Below are positions 13,535 to 13,541 of a stretch of DNA of 13,541 nt, in pieces. The DNA comes from Phycisphaerales bacterium. Its GTDB lineage: Bacteria > Planctomycetota > Phycisphaerae > Sedimentisphaerales > Anaerohalosphaeraceae. Location of the stretch: positions 1 to 13,541 of the forward strand of contig DSDR01000352.1 of the NCBI GenBank assembly GCA_011048645.1. Direction: 5' to 3'. The notes under the pieces were generated by a model. It had not been told where the DNA came from. It did not search any database and worked only from the letters and a program-made list of their open reading frames with translations. The translations under genes and the position numbers were made by a program. Each line of letters starts with the position of its first letter. The first letter of the stretch is position 1.

Positions 13535-13541
13535 AAAGCGG

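Overview
The window looks like chromosomal DNA from a planctomycete, most likely class Phycisphaerae. The main clue is the very long secreted pectate-lyase-like protein built from LamG, fibronectin-III-like and C-terminal dockerin-type modules; the dockerin segment (two D-x-N-x-D-x-x-V-D units ending in a Trp-containing helix) is of the kind common in that class. Every gene I can support lies on the minus strand, so transcription runs from high to low coordinates. The long plus-strand reading frames are shadows of these genes.

Layout from right to left, in the direction of transcription. A tRNA-Ser(GGA) sits at 13447-13534. About 820 bases without a convincing gene follow (12628-13446), filled with short reiterated words, three adjacent stem-loops and a GC-rich patch. 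Next is a small lipoprotein with a LEA-type (WHy-like) domain (12106-12627), clearly lower in GC than its neighbours. Then comes a classic translation cluster: thrS (11874-9943), infC (9881-9348, read here with a non-canonical AUC start), rpmI, rplT and pheS. Good sigma70-type promoters can be read before thrS and before rpmI, which suggests two overlapping transcription units. pheT, the usual partner of pheS, is not next to it. A strong promoter precedes a phosphomannomutase/phosphoglucomutase gene (7372-5993), which is probably co-transcribed with a VanZ-family membrane protein (5924-5205) that appears to contain two VanZ-like units.

The left third is about extracellular carbohydrate. A 304-base intergenic region with a promoter candidate and a perfect 14-base palindrome leads into a 1413-residue secreted polysaccharide lyase family 1-like protein (4900-659). 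Downstream of it is the N-terminal part of a second secreted LamG-like protein that runs off the left edge.

The right part is housekeeping (tRNA charging, initiation, 50S proteins), the middle supplies phosphohexoses for glycans, and the left part is polysaccharide binding and breakdown. I see no CRISPR array, transposase, phage gene or defence system. No wholly new system is evident. The items most worth checking are the word-repeat intergenic region, the dockerin-bearing lyase, the split pheS, the infC start codon and the duplicated VanZ fold.
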